In this document: positions 33,583-44,958 of the stretch, in pieces
Position numbering within the stretch: the stretch's first letter is position 1
Layout: each line of letters starts with the position of its first letter
Assembly (NCBI GenBank): GCA_022315425.1
Contig: JAIUPT010000021.1
Coordinates: 1,426,001-1,490,000 of the forward strand
Direction: 5' to 3'
Source of the DNA: Pseudevernia furfuracea
Lineage: Eukaryota > Ascomycota > Lecanoromycetes > Lecanorales > Parmeliaceae
DNA length: 64,000 nucleotides
Position numbers and translations under genes: made by a program
The notes under the pieces: generated by a model
Seen by the model: only the letters and a program-made list of their open reading frames with translations
Database searches by the model: none
Told to the model about the DNA's origin: nothing

Positions 33583-35798
33583 ATGGCACCAGAGATGCAG
33601 GCAGCATCCGTGAAAGCCGTCGTCTCACCATCCCGAGCCTGGGAGGCTCTCACGCCGCCGTTGGCTGAATGGATTCTCGATGCAGTTTCTAGCATGGGCT
33701 TCAAACGGTAAATGGATCTCAAGCTTACGCCTTCAGGAAGAGATGCTGATTCGGGATTCTACTTAGGATGACGCCGGTACAAGCCAGTACTATCCCGCAA
33801 TTCATGAAGAATAAAGACGTTGTTGTAGAAGCGGTCACAGGCTCTGGGAAAACTCTGGCCTATTTAATACCAATTTTGGAGAAGCTTTTGCGGTTGGAGG
33901 AGCAAATCAAACGGCATCACGTGGGAGCCATCATTTTGTCACCAACAAGGTGAGGACAAAGGAAGTGGATACGGCTATGACTGTGCTGAGAGTCGTAGGG
34001 AACTAGCCACACAGATCTATGGCGTACTACAATCGCTACTAGCTTTCCATGGGCCTTCTGCCGCGGCTATGAACCCCCCTGACGAAGGTGGTTCTGCGAG
34101 GACCGAGAAACTGTCGCCCTCATCTTTAGGCCCGAAGCTTGTTACACAGCTCCTTGTCGGCGGTGATACTTCAACATCCCAAGATCTCAGCTGCTTCTTG
34201 GGAGACAGCCCGAGCCTACTTGTAGCCACTCCTGGACGGCTACTAGAACTTCTGTCATCGCCACACGTCAAATGCCCGCAGTCATCTTTCGAACTCCTTG
34301 TGCTAGATGAAGCAGATAGACTATTGGACCTCGGGTTTCGAGATGACCTACAGAAGATATTAGGAAGGCTCCCCAAACAGAGGCGTACGGGACTTTTCTC
34401 GGCCTCTGTCAGCGAGGCGGTGGGAGAGATCGTCAGGGTCGGCTTGCGCAATCCGGTGAAAATCGCTGTCAAAGTCAAGGGAATAGATGGCGGGCAGGAC
34501 AAAAGGACGCCGTCTAGGTAAGCACTAATAGTACCCTTGTGTCGCTATGGAGGATCATCCTAACATACCATAGTCTCCAGATGAGTTATCTTATCACTCC
34601 TGCGTCGCATAAATTTCCATCCGTCTCCAAGATCCTTTCAGCACTAGAGCCATCTCCGAACAAAACCATCATATTTCTCTCCACCTGCGCCGCGGTTGAC
34701 TATTTTCAGCATGTGCTTTCGTCAATCTTGCTGTCGCCGAATCGTCCGTCATTTAGCTTAATTCCGCTTCACGGAAAGCATCCCGCAAAGGCTCGTATCA
34801 AGAATCTTGCGGCCTTTGCTAACTCGACCACTCCTTCGATTCTTCTGACTACCGACGTCGCAGCTAGGGGTCTTGACATCCCTCAAGTAGATCTTGTGAT
34901 CCAAGTCGACCCACCAAGTGATCCAAAGGTTTTCTTGCATCGTTGTGGGTATGTACATTTCGGAGTAGTCGTTTTGGGATGTATTTTCGGGAGAAAATGC
35001 CGCCTTATGCCTCTTCGAACTGTCTCTGCACTCGGGCTCTTGTCGTGATGAAGGAATGCTGACTCCAAAACATCCAGGCGATCTGGGCGAGCTGGTCGCA
35101 AAGGCTTGAGTGTAGTTTTTCTACAACCTGGACGCGAAGAGGACTACATATCGTTTCTCGAGGTGCGCAAGACACCAATCACTCCATTGACTACGCCTAA
35201 TCTCGATGTCGCCAATGAAGATGCTCGAGCTACAACCAAGGCAATAAGGCAAACAGTTTCGTCAGATCGTGCTTTGAATGATAAAGCAAAGCGCGGGTTC
35301 GTGTCATGGGTAAGATCTTACAGTAAGCATCAAGCGAGCAGCATCTTTCGGATCGGCGATCTGGACTGGGAGGACTTGGGAAATGCGTGGGGATTGCTCA
35401 AGCTTCCCAAGATGCCAGAGTTGAAGAAATGGGAGGGAGACAAATCGCTAGGCGTGGACATAGACTGGAATGCTTATGCGTACAAGGATAAGAAGAGGGA
35501 GGATGTGAGGAAACAAGCAATGGCCGAGAAGAACGAGGTATCTACTACAGCTGACACGGCTCCTCCTCCGCGGGGGAAGAAGCAGCTGAAGAGGGCATGG
35601 AGCGACAAGCTCGATGCGCGAGACGAGAGAGAGATGAGAAGAAGTAAGAAGCGCACGAAGCGCGATTGGGAGAAGTGGGAGAAGATGACTCCTGCTGAGC
35701 GCGAGAAGAAACGAGAGCTGGAGCGTATGATTGACGAAGTCAAAGCCAGGAAGGCAGAAGAGGACAAGCTTGGAACATTTGAGGGCTTCGATGACTGA
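33583..35798 (+). CDS. SPB4: ATP-dependent RNA helicase Spb4 (DEAD-box, 60S biogenesis)
   Basis: Five exons, join(33583..33707, 33767..33949, 33999..34517, 34574..34948, 35078..35798), 640 residues, all phases agree. Helicase motifs in order: Q-motif region 'RMTPVQASTIP', I 'TGSGKTLAYL', Ia 'PTRELATQI', II 'LDEADRLLDLGF', III as 'FSASVSE' (usually SAT, here SAS), IV 'TIIFLSTCAAVDYF', V 'TTDVAARGLDIP' and VI 'HRCGRSGRAGRKG'. The C-terminal extension 'FVSWVRSYSKHQASSIFRI', with 'WGLLKLPKMPELK' and a lysine-rich tail, is diagnostic of Spb4, which remodels 27S pre-rRNA in the nucleolus for 60S assembly. An insertion between motifs Ia and Ib ('MNPPDEGGSARTEKLSPSSL') is lineage-specific. Confidence 0.95.
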
Positions 35799-36137
35799 AT
35801 TATTCTATCGATCATACCATTAAAAATACTGTTGCGCCATCTACCTTCGCTGATGCACGTGTCGCGAATGCCTCTATTCTCGGCCCCGTCTCTTTGTTGC
35901 CAATGTCCGATGTCCAACAACCTGATCCAAAGCACAAAGACACCTCCACTATCTACAATCTGGTGGTACACCGCGCACGACATCAGCATCCTAGATACCT
36001 CCGACGAACACCCTTCTCATCCCATCCGATTCTACCATCGCTGAACAATTCCTCCCACTCTGGCTGACTTGGCACTTTACCACTAGATGAAAACGGTGTC
36101 AGTATTGTGCAATCCGACTTTCAATAACGAACAACAG
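35799..36137. other. Intergenic region between convergent genes
   Basis: About 340 bp holding the 3' ends of SPB4 and of the next minus-strand gene; nothing else recognised. Confidence 0.45.
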
Positions 36138-37046
36138 CTACACTGACCTCTTCTTTGCCCAAGTCAGCCCACCAACGCCCCATCCCTCGTCGTGCTGCAC
36201 GCCCGTTTCCTTCACTGGCTCGGCCCCTCCATCCTTCTCCTTTCCTTTGCCCTCGACATTCTCCTCATCCTCGAATTGCACAACCCTCCTTGCGACGCTT
36301 CTCTCCGTGACGCCACTTCCGTCGCTCTGGTCACTCTGTCGGTTGATCGCGTTCTGAACACGCCGATGCTCCTCTCGCTGCCAGCACACGGTTCGTTCGA
36401 TATCTCTGCGCCACTGCTTCATCAATTTGATCCGCTCCCTCAGATCGCGGACGCTGCAGTCCTCGTTGATCCTCTCCTCCTTGCTCTTACCAGCTAGAAT
36501 CAGACCTTTCAGAAACACCTCCGGCACTCTGCTCTCCCCACTCGGAACCCTGCTGTGCCCGCTCCCAACCCTACTACTCCCGGCGTTGACGCCCCGATAT
36601 TGCCCCGGCGACACGGGACCTCTGCTCGCGGCGGGTACCGTGGGGTTGTTCTCCTTCCACAGCGTCCGCGCCCGCTCCGCGGCTTCCTTGCTCGCCCGCT
36701 CCGCCTCCTCCTCTTTGTCCGCCTGCGCGCCGATGTCCTGAATCAGCTTCGCGAGCACGATCCCGTCCATCTCGAGCCATTCGTTCACGCTTTCGACGCG
36801 GTCCGCGAGCTTTTGCAGTTGCGACGACCGCGCGTTCAGCAGGCCTTCGAGGGCATCGGCGCCGCTGGGGAGGGGGTCCGCGTTCGGTATCGTCCCTCGG
36901 GAGGGGCTGGGGCTGGGGAGGGAGTAGGGCGATGCGGGCGAGCTTGTGCGGGATGGTGGGGTGGAGAGAGGTTTCTGTGGGGAGGGCGAGTCAGCGGTGG
37001 CGGGGTCTTTGCGTTTGAGGATGCCGCGGGGGAGGAAGGGGGACAT
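36138..37046 (-). CDS. Hypothetical coiled-coil protein
   Basis: Single frame, 302 residues from the ATG at 37046 (a further in-frame ATG upstream at 37097 is less likely). After a basic start 'MSPFLPRGILKRKD' and a Pro/Ser-rich linker, two helical/coiled-coil stretches are seen: about residues 70-130 ('LLNARSSQLQKLADRVESV', 'LAKLIQDIGAQADKEEEA') and about 195-255 ('VRDLRERIKLMKQWRRDIE'). The C-terminus is acidic and ends 'GLTWAKKRSV'. I do not recognise the family; it could be a spindle, kinetochore or cytoskeletal adaptor, but nothing in the sequence proves it. The gene is extremely GC-rich (CGC/CCG-laden), unlike its left neighbour. Confidence 0.6.
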   Translation of the reverse strand: MSPFLPRGILKRKDPATADSPSPQKPLSTPPSRTSSPASPYSLPSPSPSRGTIPNADPLPSGADALEGLLNARSSQLQKLADRVESVNEWLEMDGIVLAKLIQDIGAQADKEEEAERASKEAAERARTLWKENNPTVPAASRGPVSPGQYRGVNAGSSRVGSGHSRVPSGESRVPEVFLKGLILAGKSKEERINEDCSVRDLRERIKLMKQWRRDIERTVCWQREEHRRVQNAINRQSDQSDGSGVTERSVARRVVQFEDEENVEGKGKEKDGGAEPVKETGVQHDEGWGVGGLTWAKKRSV

Positions 37047-38594
37047 GGTGTTGGTGAAGATCAGGGGGGCATGGTGAAGGTGGGGGGTTAGAAACATTTG
37101 TGAAGAGAAAGGGTGATGTGCTCTTTCCTTGGGTGTTTTTGTGAAGTGTCGAGGGGAGAGAGTTGGAAGGAGCGTTCATCGGCAGCCATGATGCGGTATC
37201 ATGTGAGGGAAGGAGCGGCTGGTAGGAGTATAATCTCCTGCGCCTGCTCTGCCACTTCTTTTCCTCCTGCAACACGCAAGCATACTCGAATCACGGCTGC
37301 TCGCTCAAGCATACTCCTCCACGAAGACAGGAGCAGCGGCCAGAAGTAAGGAGTCTTCCTCCCGACCTTCACTCCCTTCCCTTTCCAGCACTCAAACATC
37401 CACCTCAGCACCTTCCATTCACCGGCAGCGATGAGGCCGAAAGAGAAATGGCAGGCGGAAAAGAGTTCCTCTTACGACGACGACGACCACTTCACATAAG
37501 CATCGCTGAACATTGCTAGCTTTTCATACCAGCACCCACAACATCTACGCGTATCGTGCACATGCGCAAAAGAAAAAGTACCACGTACCCGGTCTCCAAC
37601 TCGTGTTTCACTGGCACTCCGTTGCGTGAGCGTTCGAATGTAGTCCATCGTTGGTAGTATGCTGTGTCGGTGTTGCTTGACCACGGACATCAAGTGTGTG
37701 TACGTACTTGATGCTGCTTGGAGAGGGCCATGAGTGGGGATGGATGGATGGATGTCGGTAGGTGATTGACCGAGAAATCCGTCCTGAAGATTTGCGTGCT
37801 GGGGTTTGGTGTTTGCTTTGCGATGCGATGCGAGATCTGGGGGGTCAAGGTTCCCGGTGAGATTTATGGACGTGAGTTTGGAAAATGTTGAAGCTTGATG
37901 AGGACTGGGTCTCGAAATTGGAAGGTAACAGCTAGGAAACAACAACACTTCACTTCCTGAGCAGGGTTGACACACCAGCTACTTTGCGCTTCGCTTCGCT
38001 ACGGGTACGAATGTTACATTTTCCACGCCTTGGAGGCTCTTGTTTCTCTGACCTTGGCTCTGCTGTTTGCGGCATAACCACACATTATGGGCAAGACCAA
38101 GCGTTGGAATGGTATGAGACTTTGCGGGCCTTTGATCCATTAATACCTCCCTCTCCCTTTCACACGATGAGCAAACCTTAGCTCGCCTACCTGAAAAACA
38201 AATGATACCGTCGTAGCTAGTTTCTTAACGGATGGAAAGGTGTTACTTGGACTCCGCAAGACATTCATGCGTTTTGTCTGTCAGTCTAGCGGTGATCCTG
38301 CTGTATGTATTTACGTTCAGGAAGATGATGGCGAAAGTCGGATCTGACTTTGATATACTCAGCACGGATTACCCTCTCGCAAAGAAGCCGTGTTACGAAA
38401 TAAGTCACTACCACTCGCAGGCTCTTTTGGTTGTAGCAAAGCAATCTGTCTCTTCTGGTTTTTGCCTTTACAAGTACGGATGGAAATACTACTAGGATTC
38501 ATTGAAACTGATGCATTCTAATCGCTGCTGGGGTATCTATGCTATGCTCTTTCATTGATCAGGCCCTGAAGCTCCTACAAAATCACGGCAAACA

Positions 38595-38882
38595 ACCCAG
38601 ATATTCCTTCGACGGCAGACACTGTCCAAAAAAGCTCAATCTATAGACATGATCACTCCGTGGAGTCAGTCGTTATAGAGAACTCTTTAGAACCCAGATA
38701 TTCCTTCGACGACAAATACTGCCCAAAAAAGCTCAATCCACAGACATGAACACTCCGTGGAGTCAGTCATTATAGAGAACTCTTTAGAACCCAGATATTC
38801 CTTCGACGACAAATACTGCCAAAAAAGCTCAATCCATAGACATGAACACTCCGTGGAGTCAGTCGTTATAGAGAACTCTTTT
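38595..38882. repeat. 97-bp tandem repeat, three copies
   Basis: Units begin ACCCAGATATTCCTTCGACG at 38595, 38692 and 38789, so the period is exactly 97 bp; the third copy lacks one base and runs out at AGAACTCTTT. Copies differ at a few positions. Each unit contains the palindrome ACTCCGTGGAGT. No open frame crosses the array. Confidence 0.93.
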
Positions 38883-39090
38883 CACAATATTCAGGTGCTG
38901 TAATTTATCGTCTTTGTCAAGCCGCTCTCCAGACAGACAAAGTTCAACCAGTGGACATACACCGAAGTCAGTCAACACCAGCTGTCCCCCCTTCTCAAAC
39001 ATTGTCCTCTCGAGCACTTTTAATGCATTTAGCTGGGCGGTCTGCACCCGGCTTTCAACGTACTGATACAAGATGCTTGTTGATCCCTAG

Positions 39091-39235
39091 ACCCGAGGTA
39101 GAGAGTATTTCAAGTCTCCCCAATGATAAAATCTTGATATCACAGTCCTCGGCGATGAGCATGCTCATGGCTACTAGTCCGGACTCCAGCATTGAGTCAA
39201 GGATAACCCGAGGTAGAGAGTATTTCAAGTCTCCC
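39091..39235. repeat. 30-bp direct repeat pair
   Basis: An identical 30-bp sequence beginning ACCCGAGGTAGAGAGTATTT is present at 39091-39120 and 39206-39235, 115 bp apart, just 3' of the large disordered-protein gene. Confidence 0.9.
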
Positions 39236-39518
39236 GATGAATAATACCGAAGCAAAGTTGGAGCGGGGAGGTGAAAGCATGCCGTTGAAGAAAAATATGA
39301 AATGGGGGTCCGCCGAGTCGTCGGAAGGAAGGTGTGTGCGAAGCTGCTGTTGATGATTCGACCGTGATGGAAAAATCAAACATGCCGAATGTCGACAAGT
39401 GCTGTATGTTATTGTTGTTCGAAGAGAAAATCGTCGGTATGAACCTCCAAGCCGCCCGTCAGAATCAAGATCTTCTGACGTCCCTCCCCCATGTCGTACA
39501 AATACACGCCTTGCTACC

Positions 39519-42500
39519 TTAAACAGTCACCGGTCCCAACACCCGTTGACCTGCAAAGTATTCGGTGATTCCAGGAGGCACCCCCATCGCTACCACTCTA
39601 TCGGCCAACTCCTTTTCGATATCCCCATTCTTGACCAGTCGATTGAAGAAAACCCTCATTCCATTCGACGGATCACTCTGCGTACGCTCCAAATCTCCAG
39701 GTCGCAAATTGTCCTCGATGTCAGTCTGTATACCCCTGTCTGCCAGACCGTCTGAGCCATTTCGGGCCAATGCCGCTGAGATGATATTATGTGGTTGGGA
39801 ATACGGGTACCCATTTGGGCCGTCCATCAACTCCTGCTCCTCTGCTAACATCGCTTCTTCGAACTCTTCGTATCCATCATCTAGAACATAATCGTCACCG
39901 TGCTCCTCCAAATAACGATCTAGATCGGCTTTGATCTTTGGATTCCTATTCGCATTGAATTGATCGATATAACTCAGTATCTCGATTTGTTTTGTGGCTG
40001 GGACAGCTGGTGAACCACTTGACCGTACTTCATCAGCACGAAGAGCTGCAAAACTGTCGGCTATAGGCTTCGCCTGTTTTCCACTTGTGTTAGGCATAGC
40101 TTGCTGCTCGTATGGTTGATCGCTGATAGCTTCTATGGCAGGCTGTTGAGATCCTGTTGGTGCTGCAGGGTTGATGACCGGCTGCCCGAACGCTGATGCC
40201 GCAGAAGTAGCAGGCTCTCCGAAGATTGGTACCTTGCTGGGGGATGATATACCAGCAGGGTTCGCAGGGTCGTACTCCTCAACGTCCTCCTGATCTCCAG
40301 CGTCGGAGTTCACAGTAGATGAGGACAAACGGCTTGACTCTCGAAGTGTGCTTGGCTGCTTCGGTTGGTGCCTCAAAGCCTTCTCTCTAGCCTTCTCTAA
40401 AGCACCTGACGGTGTCATTGCCGTAGCTGCTGGCAAAGCTGCATGGCCTAAGTTAGGACGTGATGGTGGCACCATTGTCTTCGAAGGTGACGGAGAGTTG
40501 GCAGTTGGACGTGGTTGCGATTGGTTAGAAAGCTGTGTTGAGTTGCGTAAAATACTCTTAGTTTCGGGTACGCTGGGCGATGATGTTTCTTGGGCTGTTT
40601 CGCCGTCTTCGTCATCGTCACTGTCACTACTACCTGGAGAAGGGACTTTGAATGTAAGCGTGGGACCAGGAGCTGGTGTGCTATCCAACGCTGGGTGCGC
40701 AGCAGGCTCATCAGATTCAACGAATACGTTATCATCCTGACGAGATCGTAGAGCGTCTGGATGGGCAAACAGGGTGCCAGTGTAGGGCCGAGCTCTAAAT
40801 GGACTGCTAATAACGGCATCATCAGGTGCGCTGGTTCGAGCTTTCTTCAAAGGACGTTCTTTGGTTGGCGTCTCTTGCGCGGCTGTATCTTCTTCGTCCG
40901 ACGATGAATCGACGATAAAATACTCATCGACCAAGCCATAACCACCATTGGCTGGAAGCGGAATAATGTCAGGAGAAGGTATGCGTTTTCGCTTCGGTCT
41001 AGGGGTCTGCGCATTATCCGCCGATTTTTGCTGCTCTGCCAGGTCTTTCTTCGCAATCTCGAAGTCCTTCTTCTGCTTGTCCAACGCCTCTGCCTCTCTC
41101 CTCAATTGTGCTCTCATCTTCTTGATCCGCTTCTCCTCTTCCGACTGCTTCTTAGTGAGGAGCTTTTGTTGATTTGACGTCGATTGATGATGACGACGAC
41201 CTGGACCAGCGACAGACTCCGCAATGTCCTGGTCGGGTCGGGACTGAGAGCTACTAACGTTGACCCGAGGCTCAGTCTGCGCGAGGTGCTGAGTTTGTGA
41301 TGGCTGGCGTTGTGGGGTCGGGATCGCACGACGAGATGAAAACGGGAGATATTTCGTGACTGAGCGAGCAGAAGGTAAGAAGCTCGAAAGTCCCCAACTC
41401 CGCGTACGTGGCGTCTCCGGCACTTGTTCCGGCTGGACTTGGTCTTGCGATTCTGCAAACAATCCTCCTAACGCAGGGCCCTCGATGTTTGGATTTTCTT
41501 CCGCGACATATGGCGATTCGACAACATGCACCATGCGCCGGGCTTCCTCAAGTTGGGCTCTCTTTCTCGCCTCCATGTCATCTACAAGTTCGTTAAAACC
41601 TAGGAAACGCATGACTACAGGATCAGAATGTACTTACTCCAACGCAGAGTCGGGTCGTCTGTGGGGTTGACTGCTACCCCATATTCGTCGACTTCTATCT
41701 CCTTGGTTCTCCCTAGCAAGAGTTTACCGTCGGCCGTATAGGGGTCAGGCACGATTTTGGTACGCTTTCGAGGCGACTCGGTCGGTTGGGAATCTGCGTC
41801 CTTTTTCTCTTGTAGAGTGCTTGAGTGTGACGCTTCAGCGGCATTGGCCCTCAATTTGGCATTTTCTGCCTTGAGTGTGGCCGTCTCCTCCTCCATTTCT
41901 CGAAACCCTCGCTTACGTTGGGCTCTTCTAATGAAGGCGTCTTTCATGGTGGAGCCTGGAAGCGGTGGTGATTGCTGTGATTGCCACGAAGGAAGTTGGG
42001 GCCGGTATCTTGCGTCCCCTTGGACGAATTCCTTAACGACGGGATGATCTGTCGTAAGTTTACTCAAGTTAGAACCTGGTTCCGCTCGTGACTCAAGATA
42101 TCGACAAAAAGGAGCAACAAGTTCAGAAGGCACCACAAATGCCGCAGGCTTTGAGGGCTGAACAGGGTCCTTTGAGCCTTGAATGTGGTTCATATGAAGG
42201 GTGATGAGAGTATGTGAACGTTCTGGACTGCTAGGTACATAGTAGACTCTTGGTTCAGATGAAGGGCTGGAAGCCTGTGGGACAGGCTTTGAAGAAGGAG
42301 ATGATGAAACGGGAGCTACCCTAGTTGGGGTAGGGGTCAAAGAAGAGGTCTCGAACGTGGGATTCAATGGGACGACTGGAGCAACCGGATAGGGGGTGAG
42401 AGGTCCAGGGCTGTAACCAGGACTTCGGAGTTTACCCTGCAGAATGTCTCTGAATTTCTGGGATGTGGCCGATTCACAGGGTGCTTGCGGGGTAGTGGAT

Positions 42501-43036
42501 TCTTGCACGGGATGTGCAGTCGTGTCCTGAACCTGCATCATGTCCTGAACCTGCACGGGATGTGCAGTCATGTCCTGAACCTGCACGGGGTGTGCAGATG
42601 CACCTATAGGAAATTGGGTCTCACCAGGGGGTTCCACATCTAGTTCCTCCATATCCTCCATTTGTTTATTGTTGTCGAGGACTGTTCGTGTTGTAAGGCT
42701 GGCTTGTGCTGCGGCCTCTACCTGTGTTGAGCTATCGGAAGCTTCAGGTGCGTCCACATCCACAGCGGAAGACTCTGGCGCATCGTGGCTTATTGTTACT
42801 AGTGGTTGTGCTCGGCCTCGTGCTACTCTCCTGGCTCTGCCGCTGTGACCACCTCGTACTGCCGGTCCGCCTCGTGTTGAGGGTGGAGGGTCTGTGGGGG
42901 CGGCGGCGGAATTATTGCGAGTCGTTGTGCGTGTGGCACGAGTCGGACGAGTTGCGGTGGGTAGTGATTGCGGAGGTGATGCAGGTACCCCAGACTCTTG
43001 CTCCTGGAGAGTGATCTGCCGACGGGTTCTCGCCAT
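39519..43036 (-). CDS. Large disordered protein of unknown function
   Basis: Two exons, complement(39519..41581, 41638..43036), about 1,153 residues, ATG at 43036 (MARTRRQITLQEQ). The 56-bp intron (GTAAGT…TTTTAACGAACTTGTAG) fits phase; two earlier TAG acceptors, 33 and 18 bases upstream, would also keep frame but make introns too short. Most of the protein is low-complexity Ser/Pro/Thr/Ala with basic clusters ('RPKRKRIPSP', 'SPRKRTK'). A coiled coil is likely at 'KKQSEEEKRIKKMRAQLRRE' and at 'FREMEEETATLKAENAKLRA'. The C-terminal acidic helix region 'YLEEHGDDYVLDDGYEEFEE' and the final 'RVFFNRLVKNGDIEKELADR' look folded. Near residue 165 a VQVQDM motif repeats, matching a tandem DNA repeat at about 42,518-42,600. 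A nuclear role is suggested only by the basic clusters and disorder. I do not recognise the family. Confidence 0.62.
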
Positions 43037-43690
43037 AGTGAGAAAGGTCGAACCTGGAGGGGACCCCAAAGGGCGGAGGAGTGCTGCGAGGCAGTCAAGG
43101 TAGAGATGAAAGCTATCAGTGAGTTGTGGTGATACCTTTGCTGAGCAAGGTCAAGTGTCAGAGTGTGGAAAGTGATGAAGTCGGTGTTGTTGTCGGTGAT
43201 GAGAGAAGCGTTGCGGATTGTGGAGTTAACAGCTGTGGTAGGGCTGATGTTGCTTTTTGCTAGCGCGACTACTAGCGCGCCTTCCGGATCTGGTTGCAGG
43301 ACATCACATATAGGAAACGAATTCGAGAATGATATGGGGATTCTTCAGCAAATGATCGAGGCTCAGTCCACTGCACTCATGAATGACTTGATACCACGTT
43401 CTTCTGTCTTCTGGGCACCCTTTACTATGTAAACAGAGATAGATATAGTAAGCTTAGCAGCCGTATGAAACAAGCACGCCAGCAGAGCGCGCGCAGACCA
43501 CCATTCTCTGAAGCAAACTCTTGAAGCCCTCGCATACACCAGTGCGCGTCCCCATGCATGTGTTCTCGAGACAAACCAACCAGATCTAGCGAAATAACAG
43601 CCGAGGCAATGGTCCTGATATTGGACACCGCACGGCGGGGGTGCGTGCTAGATCTAGCAGGTCTCTCTCTAGTCACCAGGAATTTCTTCC
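43037..43690. other. Intergenic region
   Basis: About 650 bp between the start of the disordered-protein gene and the 3' end of the mitochondrial uS15 gene. No supported gene; a plus-strand 89-codon frame looks like chance. Confidence 0.5.
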
Positions 43691-44763
43691 TCATTGCACG
43701 GCGATTTCACCCTTCCAGCATGCAGGTGTCAAGCCCAAAGTACTGAGCATCCTTTGCCATCGCTCCGAACCCCTTTCCCTTCGCTCCATGTAAGCCAATA
43801 GCTTTTGCCGCCTGTGCAACAACAGTCTCAGATTCCGCTTGTTGACCTTGTCGTTACGATTCGGGCCTTCATACCGATCTGCCAGTACTCGAATCTTAGC
43901 TGTCAAGATGCCGATTTGAACTTCTGAAGATCCTGTATCTGGGCCTGCTCTTGGTGTGGGTTCCAGAGGTGGAACAAGTGGGTTAGATTTGACAACTGTG
44001 GGTGCCTTGGGCTTGAGTATCTGATCCGTGTTGTGACGGCCGAAAGTGTCGATGATTCGTTCGATGTTCTTTTTCGTTCGTTGTTTGCTGCTAGCATTGG
44101 TGAGACTGACGATACGTTGTACCGCCTCTGTGGCCGATGCATCTCGCTTTTCCCATCTCTCATGGGTTTCCGCTTCTTGTTCAGGGTCGACGATGGTATA
44201 CGAAGGAGGCGGCAGAGGTTCTGTGAGGTATCGAGAGAAGTCGAGGGACCTTGCTAGCTCTTCGTGCGTACTTCCATGATTTAAGTGACTCTCCTTCGAG
44301 GCATCAGCTGGTGACGGAGGAGGTTTATCCAGGTCGGCCTTCACAGCCTCGAGAGAAACGGCACTCGAGTCTTGCTTGAATTCTTGAGGGATTACCGTAT
44401 CAAACGATTCGAGAAAAGGCGTAGAGATACCACGGATTGGGTCTCCTAATTCTTTCGCCCTTTGTTCTTTGAGAACAGCTTGACGACTCAGATTGGCATC
44501 TCTGCGTGCTTGAACTTGGCGTAGTGTATATGCATCTCGATTCTCTTGCTTTCTCTTCTTAAGTTGTGTAATGTTCCGACCGAGGCTGCTGGTCGTGGAA
44601 AAGTGTAAATGTGACGATGCGAGAACAGGGGCGAGGAAGCTTGGAGGAGCATGGCACCATAAAGACTCTGCGTCGCAGTCAGTCTCGTCAATGAAGTTGG
44701 CTGATGGAATGACTTACCGACTGTAGTCCTCGTATGAAAACGCAATGGCAGACGCGACGCCAT
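43691..44763 (-). CDS. MRPS28: Mitochondrial small-subunit ribosomal protein uS15m
   Basis: Two exons, complement(43691..44667, 44718..44763), 340 residues. Exon 1 codes 15 residues plus one base; the 50-bp intron has a GTAAGT donor and a CTGAC branch. The first about 45 residues (MASRLPLRFHTRTTV…) are basic, Ser/Arg-rich and lack acidic residues, as expected for a mitochondrial targeting peptide. The conserved uS15 core is at the C-terminal end, about residues 258-335: 'GSSEVQIGILTAKIRVLADR', 'RNLRLLLHRRQKLLAYMER' and 'RWQRMLSTLGL'. The protein binds the central domain of the small mitoribosomal rRNA. The long fungal-specific N-terminal extension matches the Mrps28 arrangement. It shares a short divergent promoter with the cytosolic uS2 gene. 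Confidence 0.92.
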
Positions 44764-44958
44764 TTGAGAGAATCGTGGTTGCGACAGACTGGGCTGCTCA
44801 GAATTCATAAGATTCTCCGTATCCTATTGTATACGCTAGACTAGTGGAAACACTAGCATCTCGCACAAACTTCTTTCGCGAAATCGAGGTTAAAGGCCTC
44901 TCAGCTTCACATCATCTGTTCTTGATATCTTGTGCTCTCCGATATCTCGACCGTCAAT
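44764..44958. promoter_or_regulatory. Divergent promoter shared by uS15m and uS2
   Basis: 195 bp between the two start codons, including both 5' leaders. Such a compact arrangement implies joint transcriptional control of one mitochondrial and one cytosolic ribosomal protein. Pyrimidine-rich leader sequence (TTCTTTCGCG, TGTTCTTGATATC) precedes the uS2 start. No specific factor site can be named with certainty. Confidence 0.55.

Larger units (their letters stand above)
37047..39518. other. Long gene-poor region with tandem repeats
   Basis: About 2.5 kb without a supported gene. It holds three copies of a 97-bp repeat and a pair of 30-bp direct repeats (both listed). Open frames (such as 37,472-37,975 minus) are unspliced, without homology, and I regard them as chance. 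Confidence 0.5.

Noticed and set aside
37472..37975. 167-codon minus-strand frame in the gene-poor region
   Set aside because: No start context or family resemblance and no splice partners; the composition looks non-coding.
38595..38882. Tandem repeats considered as a CRISPR-like array
   Set aside because: Units are directly adjacent without unique spacers, and the genome is eukaryotic.
42500..42610. Short repeats in the disordered-protein gene considered as a separate element
   Set aside because: They simply encode the repeated VQVQDM segment and stay in frame; they are part of the gene.
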